Under the pieces are notes generated by a model. The model was given only the letters and a program-made list of their open reading frames with translations. It was not told where the DNA came from and did not search any database. A program made the translations under genes and the position numbers. Of a DNA stretch of 64,000 nucleotides, positions 57,868-64,000 are shown piece by piece (positions within the stretch are counted from its first letter, which is position 1; each line of letters opens with the position of its first letter). Source of the DNA: Arachis hypogaea (taxonomy: Eukaryota > Streptophyta > Magnoliopsida > Fabales > Fabaceae); the NCBI RefSeq assembly GCF_003086295.3, contig NC_092051.1:22439940-22503939 (forward strand). The letters are read 5' to 3'.

Positions 57868-59934
57868 ATCTCTTTGCAAAGTCGACCAGAAGAATCCAGC
57901 TCGAACTATCTTCCTAGCAAGAGACCGTGCTCCGAGATGGTTTCCGCAGACGCTGTTATGTACTTCTTCCATGACTTCTTCTATTCTGCAAGTCGGAACA
58001 CATTTCAACAAAGGTGTGGACACTCCTCTTCTGTAAAGGACATTCTGTATCAAAGTGTAGTTCTGTGCTTCCCTCCGAATTCTCTTGGCTTCCTTCAGCT
58101 CCTCGGGGAGGATGTCAAATTTTAGATATTCGATAAAGGGAGTAATCCATCCGAGGTTTAAGCCGGAGATAAATAGAATGTCTGACTTGTTATCCGACTT
58201 GATAACTGAGGGCTCTTTGAGAGTTTCTTGTATTAGACTTCTGTTGTTTTCCCTTGTTTGGTACTTGTCAATTTAGAAAGGGCATCTGCCCTACTATTAA
58301 ATTTCCGAGTTATATGCCGAACCTCGGTTTCGAGAAATTGATGAAGCTTCTCAAGCGTTTTTTTCCATGTATCTCTTCATGTTGGTGTCTTTTACTTGGT
58401 ATTCTCCATTGATCTGAGAAGTCACTATTTGAGAATCACTAAAGACCACCACCTTGTTGGCTTCGACTTCTTTGGTGAGTTTCAAGCCTGCAGATATGGC
58501 TTCATACTCGACTCGATTATTGGAAGTAGGGAATTCAAACTTCAGGGAAAGCTCTATCCAACTTCATCTTTTTGTATCAGTGTAGAGGCTACTACCTTAT
58601 CAGCGACAGCTAGGTACAATACGAGTTCTTCTCCCGTTTCTGGCCTACAAAGGATGGGTGGTTGACTTAAAAATTTCTTGAATTTTTGAAAAGCTTCTTC
58701 ACATTTGGAAGTCCATTAAAATTGGGACCCTTTTTTGAGTAGTGAGAAAAGTGGCAAGGATCTTGAGGCTGATCTTGCCAAAAATCTAGACAGGGCTGCA
58801 AGTCGTCCATTCAACTATTGGACTTCTTTCAAACAAGTCGGGCTCCTCATATCAAAAATCGCTCTGTATTTTTTAGGGTTAGCCTCAATTCCCCTATGTG
58901 TGAACATAAATCCCAAGAATTTTTCTGCTTCTACTGCAAAGGTGCGTTTGGTGGGATTTAACCTCAACCCATGCTTTCTTATGGTACTGAAGACTTGTGA
59001 GAGATCGAATAGAAGATTTTCCTCATCCTTGATTTTTACCAACATGTCATCCATATATACCTCCATTAAGTTTCCGAGGTGAGGTGCGAACATCTTGTTC
59101 ATCAACCTTTGATATGTGGCACTTGCATTTTTTAATCCAAATGGCATGACCATGTAGCAATAATTTGCTCTGAGTGTGATGAACGACGTCTTTTCCTAGT
59201 CTGATTTGTACATTGGGATTTGATTGTATCCCGAGTACGCATCCATGAAGGATAAGTATTGATATCCTGAAGAGGAATCTACCAAAGCATCGATACTGGG
59301 AAGGGGATACGGATCTTTTGGGCAAGCTTTGTTGAGGTCGGTATAATAAACACATATCCTCCATTTCCCATTTTGCTTTTTTATCAACACTACATTTGCT
59401 AGCCATGTCGGAAACTTGACTTCCCTGACGAATCCGGCTTCTAATAGTGCTTGAACTTGCTCTTCAACCACTTGAGCTCGCTCTGGTCCGAGTATACTCC
59501 TTTTCTATTGGATAGGTCGGAAACCAGGATATACTGCCAGTTTATGTGTCATGAGTCTGGGGTCTATTCCAGGTATGTTAGCGGCCTTCCAAGCACAGAG
59601 GTCGGAGTTCTCTTGCAGGAGCTTTACAAGTTATTTCTTCAAACCTATCCTTATATTAACTCCTACGTTGGTATGTTTTCCGACCTCTTCTCCAATTTGA
59701 ACTTCTTCCATCTTTTCTTCAGGCTGTGGTCATAGCTCATCTCTTCTTCGGACTCCTCCGAGCTCAATTGAATTGACTTCTTTATCTTTACCTCGTAGAT
59801 TCGAACTTTCATTATAACATTTTCTTGCCAGCTTTTGATCTCCCTTAATGGTAGCGATTCCGTCCTGTGTTGGAAATTTTATGCAGAGGTGAGGAGTGGA
59901 AACAACAGCTCCCAGTCGATTTAGTGTTGTCCTG
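57868..59934 (-). pseudogene. Tat-lineage gypsy pol remnant
   Basis: From high to low coordinates on the minus strand: a post-protease piece (LNRLGAVVSTPHLCIKFPT, about 59920), RT (VREVKFPTWLANVVLIKKQN, YYTDLNKACPKDPYPLPSID, YSGYNQI, MPFGLKNASATYQR, YMDDM at about 59056), RNase H, and an archaeal-type RNase H with NNRVEYEAISAGLKL. Last is the integrase finger (EVHNSVCGNHLGARSLARKI, about 57960). Many stops and frameshifts make it much older than the element at 23820. It is cut at both ends by LTR insertions, and no gag, integrase core or LTR of its own is in the window. Confidence 0.85.
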
Positions 59935-62900
59935 TGTAACAACCCTAGTTTTTGAAAATCAAATAATTAATTATTTGTGATTTATTTTATTTGTTGATAA
60001 TTTTATTTTAAGAAAAATTATTTTACTAAAGGTAATTAAATGGAGTTTCATGATAATTGAAGTTTAAATTAATTAGAATTTTTATATAATCTTTATTAGA
60101 TATTTGGTACAATTGAAATTATAATTTTGATAATTGAAAAATAAGAAGAATTGTATAATTTAATTTAAATAAATTCTATTTTGAATGAATTATGTTATTA
60201 ATTTGAACTCCTAGAAATTATTTTATTAGAAATGATTAGATTGATATTTATAAATACTTTAAGTTTACGTCAATTAATATTTATGTACAATTTTTATTAT
60301 AATTGGTTATTTTATAAATTGAAATTAAATTCTAGTGATAGAAAAATAATGAGAAGTTATATCATTTAATTTGAATGATTAATATTGAGTTTGAACTATA
60401 TTTTATAATTATATGATTAATATGTTTATTTTATAATTTAAATTAGAAATAATTGATTGAACTTAGCAATATGTTGATAAATAAAGTTTCTAAATATTTT
60501 TAATAAAGTACATTTGATTTTAAAATTATCCTACCCTTCAATTTTATCAAAATATCTACTCATATCTATCCTTATTTCTTTATAAAATCCTAATTTCTAA
60601 CCCTAATTTCCCAAATTGGAAACCCTAAGTTACTAATGAGAAACCCTAACCCTCCCCCACTCTCTTCAGCGCCGTCACCCTCATCACAAGCGTACAGACT
60701 CACCCTCTCTCCCTCAACTTCACCGCGGCACACACACACACTCAGGACACCACACTCATTCAGCCCACACCCCTTCTGTCACACACCCACACCTCGTGAA
60801 CGGAGCTGTACCACGCCCAGCCCGCCTCGCCATCGTCACCGTCATAATTGCCGAAGAAGAGGATGCCGTCGTCGCTGTTCAAGGAGGAAGGAAGAACCGC
60901 GCGAGAGCCAAGGGAGGAGGGAACCTTTGCTGTGTCGCCGCCATGCCTCCATTGCCACTGAACGCCGTCAAGCGCGGAGAGAGAGCCAGACACCGCGAGG
61001 AAGAAGCCGCTCGTTGCCCTCACAGTCACTGTCGTTGGGCTTGTAAATCGCCGCTGTGACCTATGCGAGAGGAAGAAGCCCGCGACCAGCCTTGTCGCCG
61101 TCAGCGCTGTGGGTTGCCGTCGCCATCCTCGCGAGCTGCCACCGCGTCATCGTTACTGAGCCGCAGCGCCGCCGTTGCCTCACTCTGCTGCCTCCGCGTC
61201 TCACCAAGCCGCCGCTGGAGGAGGAGCGCTCACCAGTTCTGCCTCTGTCTCTGGGTTCTGTGAGTTGCCGGAGCTCTCTGCCACCGGGAACTAACATTCG
61301 AGTTGCCCAGGAAACCACCATTAGAACCACTACTGTTTTGGTCCCGAGCTGCTGTGTTGTTGCCAGAGGAAGGGAACTCATAGGAAAAACGTCACCGAGG
61401 CTGCTGCTTGGTTTAATTGCGTTGTTAATGCGACATTGAGGTAGGGGATTTAACGTTTTTATTTTAGAATGCCTATAAAGTTATTCGGATAACTGCAAAT
61501 AGTTAATAATGTTTAAGGGTTCATTAGTTGACGTGAATTATTTGAAATTTGTTTGAGAATAGTTAGTTGGAGTGATTATTCTTATTTATTATTAGAATTA
61601 AATGTGGTTGTGATTACGCTGAATTGTAATTGAAATTAGATGTGGTTGTGAATTGCATTTCAAATTATTGATTTTTGGCAATAAATTGGCTGAGATTCTG
61701 ATCCTGAATGAATTACTTTGAATTGTTTGATATTGAATTGGAAATTTAATATATTAGGAATGGCTGTAAAATGGATTTGTGACAGGTTGAATTGGTTGAA
61801 ATGTAGCTGCAAATGGTGATTCAGTTAATTTTACTTATTAAATTGAGATGTGTTGAGCTGATTATTGAAAAGCTGGTGTATGGATAACTGATAATTGAGT
61901 TTAGATTATGGCTGTGATTGTGACCAGTTTTGTTGTTGTGAGTGATTAACTAATGAGATTGGTTTTGGTTGGAGATTGTGATTCTTATTGGTTTCAGATT
62001 GTTTTGTAATTGCTGAAAATCCTGACATTATTTGAGTATGCTAAATTGGTTGAGTTGTGGCTGTATTCTGATTATTGAGAATAACTGCTTGTTGTTAATT
62101 TTAGATATTTGATGTATCGGGATGGCTATGAAACTGATTTGGGATTGGTTGAAAATGGTTTTGATGATTGTTAATGTTAATTCATGACTAATTAGAATTA
62201 AGTTTGAGAACAATTAAAAGATTGAAGTTTATTTATTAAATTATTTTCTTGAAATCTGACTTTTATACTAAAATAGTAACGTTAATAATAAATAAACAAC
62301 TTAAAAACATGGAAGGCTGATTCTTGGAATACTAGTTTATTGAGTTTAATTTTGAAAGAATCCTATGATAAGTGAAAGTTAGTTACAAATTGATGAGGTG
62401 AAAGTTGAATGATGGGTTATGTGGGAATTGTGGGTTATGACCGAACTGTTGGCTATTGTAAATTGTGAATTTTCTGACTGATTTGAGAACCTCTTATTTG
62501 GTAATTGTTGAGGAAAGGGGGAGACCTGTTGAGAAAGAGGGAACCCGTAAGGGTGGCTAATTTCGAGTTTTAGGGGAGGTGCTGCCGAAATTTTATAAAC
62601 TCTGAAGTTTTATTTGAAAAGTCATTTTAGAAGATTTGAACTTGGAAAATTATATTATTTGAGTTTTATTTAGGTAAGAAAAGAATTATACTATTTTGAA
62701 TTTGAATTACTAAGGTTTATGTTTAAGTTTGAATTATTTATAAAAGAAGTTATGTTTTGAGATTTATTCAATATGAAGAGAGTTATGCATGGGGTTTGAA
62801 ATAAAGGATTACTTTTTAGAAGTTTAATAAATATATAATATTTGAATTTGAATGGTAAAGAGAGATGTTTTTTGAGTCTTTGGAAAGTTAGTAAACTTGA

Positions 62901-63095
62901 AAAAAAGTTTTATTTGGTTACTTTTAGTAAGAGGGTGATATTTTGAAAAGTATTTAATGAATTTAAATAAATAATTTTCTTGAGTCTTTTGAAAGAAAAT
63001 TAAACCAGAACATAGTTTTAAAATTGGTTCGAGTTCAGAAGTTGCAAAAGTGGAAGTCGTAAAGTCTGTACAACATGATTGAATAAAGAAAGAGA

Positions 63096-63187
63096 GAGAT
63101 ATTGTATAAGAATATGTAACTGGAGATGAATAACGAGAATGAAGATATTGTATAAGAATATGTAACTGGAGATGAATAACGAGAATG
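63096..63187. repeat. Tandem duplication, 46-bp unit
   Basis: Two adjacent copies of a unit containing TATTGTATAAGAATATGTAA; they appear identical except at the edges. Confidence 0.9.
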
Positions 63188-63496
63188 ATAACTTATGATG
63201 ATAATTACACTGATTCTTTTGAGGAAAGGTATTCAGTTTATGAAATTGTTGGCAAGGACGTGGGTTTTGTCCCGCTTGCGTATTTATGATTATAAAAGAG
63301 AATAAAAAGCAGAGGACCTGTTGAAAGGTCATTTGTTGCTTGAGGCAACCCAAGAGATGTGTTTATTCATTTATTGCGTTAAGGCAACACCGGATATACT
63401 TGTATGAAGATCTACTGCGTGAAGGCAGTCAGATAGATGGTGGTACGACCACTGAGAACGCTTTCCTGCGGTACAGATCCATATTTTAATTCTGTA

Positions 63497-63690
63497 AGGC
63501 AGAGGGGTTATTTCCTGCTACAGAAGTACCGTGACCACCTGTTCCATTTCTATAGTGGCAGAGGGGTTATTTTCTGTATACAGAAGATGTATCAGCATAC
63601 ATCCCTGCAGTGGCAGATGTGTTATTTCCTGCGTGCAGTGGACCCTGTGGTGGCAGAGGGGTTATTTCCTGTACACAGAGGTATAGCCAA
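63497..63690. repeat. GGCAGAGGGGTTATTTCCTG minisatellite
   Basis: Four degenerate units at about 63499, 63559, 63609 and 63652, each with GGCAGAGGGGTTATTTCCTG or a variant, followed by a CAGAAG/CAGAGG-type end. Confidence 0.85.
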
Positions 63691-64000
63691 CTGGAAAGCC
63701 TTACCTAGTCAAAGGACTCCGGGTAACGTCGGGAGCGGGTCTGTAACCGACAAATGAGCTCATTACCTGCACTAGGGCTAGACATGCATCATCCTTATTT
63801 GCGCATCTGCATTTGATTGTGTTTGTTTGTTTTATTTCTTGTAATTTGTGTTGCTTGTCTTGTTTCTTTGTGATTGTGCTGTTTGTCTTAGTGACTTGCT
63901 TGTGTGTTTGATTAGATATTTTTGTTGATGCTGTGAACTTAGTAAAGTATTGAGGAATGGTATTTGTGAAATGAGGTTTGGGTATATTATTTATGTTGCT

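Larger units (their letters stand above)
59935..64000 (+). repeat. Long LTR of a gypsy element, plus orientation, running off the window
   Basis: Starts TGTAACAACCCTAG at 59935, next to the Tat remnant. An AT-rich part (to 60600) is followed by a GC-rich leader-like stretch (60640-61430) with CCG/CGC-rich low complexity that gives spurious frames. Then comes TTGAGGTAGGGGATT (61436), a long T/G-rich part, and near 63750 TAACCGACAAATGAGCTCAT. A similar CCGACAGATGAGCCTCATC block occurs in the LTR at 9087, which links the two families. No LTR end or primer binding site was seen up to 64000. Confidence 0.7.

Noticed and set aside
60636..61439. Several overlapping Arg/Ser/Pro-rich open frames on both strands
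   Set aside because: They lie in the GC-rich leader-like part of a long LTR, overlap each other in all frames, and show no known domain; low-complexity CCG/CGC sequence explains them.

Overview
This is plant nuclear DNA, almost certainly from a legume and probably peanut (Arachis). That assignment is an inference from remembered Arachis repeat families: a MULE with TTCGAA-rich ends, gypsy elements with ACGCG-rich LTRs, and a proline-rich non-autonomous gypsy element. The sequence is AT-rich, genes are sparse and split by introns, and most of the window is nested transposable elements.

Host genes. Only two look intact. At the left edge is the first coding exon of a SINA/SINAT-type RING E3 ubiquitin ligase (minus strand, 386-568). 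At 36960-39416 (minus strand) is a complete two-exon homologue of UVSSA, the transcription-coupled repair scaffold. A third locus is an L-type lectin receptor kinase pseudogene (from about 22945). It has frameshifts and a stop, and a 9.6-kb Tat-lineage LTR retrotransposon splits its kinase domain (23820-33386, target duplication AGTAC).

Mobile elements, left to right: (1) a MULE at 2145-5932 with a perfect 9-bp target duplication, a decayed MuDR-type transposase, a convergent plant-mobile-domain gene and strikingly regular TTCGAA hairpin arrays at both ends; (2) a Ty1/copia element (minus strand, 6149 to about 19850) in a CTT microsatellite, split by (3) a Ty3/gypsy chromovirus-type element (9087-18653, TSD TCAAA, LTRs of about 3 kb); (4) the Tat element, whose antisense extra gene is split by (5) a 393-bp Tourist/Harbinger-like MITE with TSD TAA; (6) a 1.8-kb foldback element (33653-35459); (7) a MULE remnant (about 40029-41541); (8) a 1.65-kb hAT-like non-autonomous element (43186-44831); (9) a truncated PIF/Harbinger transposase gene (45171-45887); (10) a non-autonomous gypsy-type LTR element (46451-54473) with one decayed proline/acid-rich ORF and no pol; (11) an old Tat pol remnant (57868-59934) flanked by long LTRs of two further gypsy elements in opposite orientation, the right one running off the window.

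Most notable signals. The MULE ends carry 13 pairs of TTCGAA (or one-base-decayed) palindromes, each pair exactly 15 bp apart. Two unrelated gypsy families carry pairs of CGCG-type palindromes, mostly exactly 17 bp apart. The MULE couples a transposase to a plant-mobile-domain gene. The Tat element carries a spliced antisense gene. The non-autonomous gypsy element has a second, internal copy of its polypurine tract and LTR-junction sequence. All coordinates and counts were read by eye; no alignments or database searches were run.
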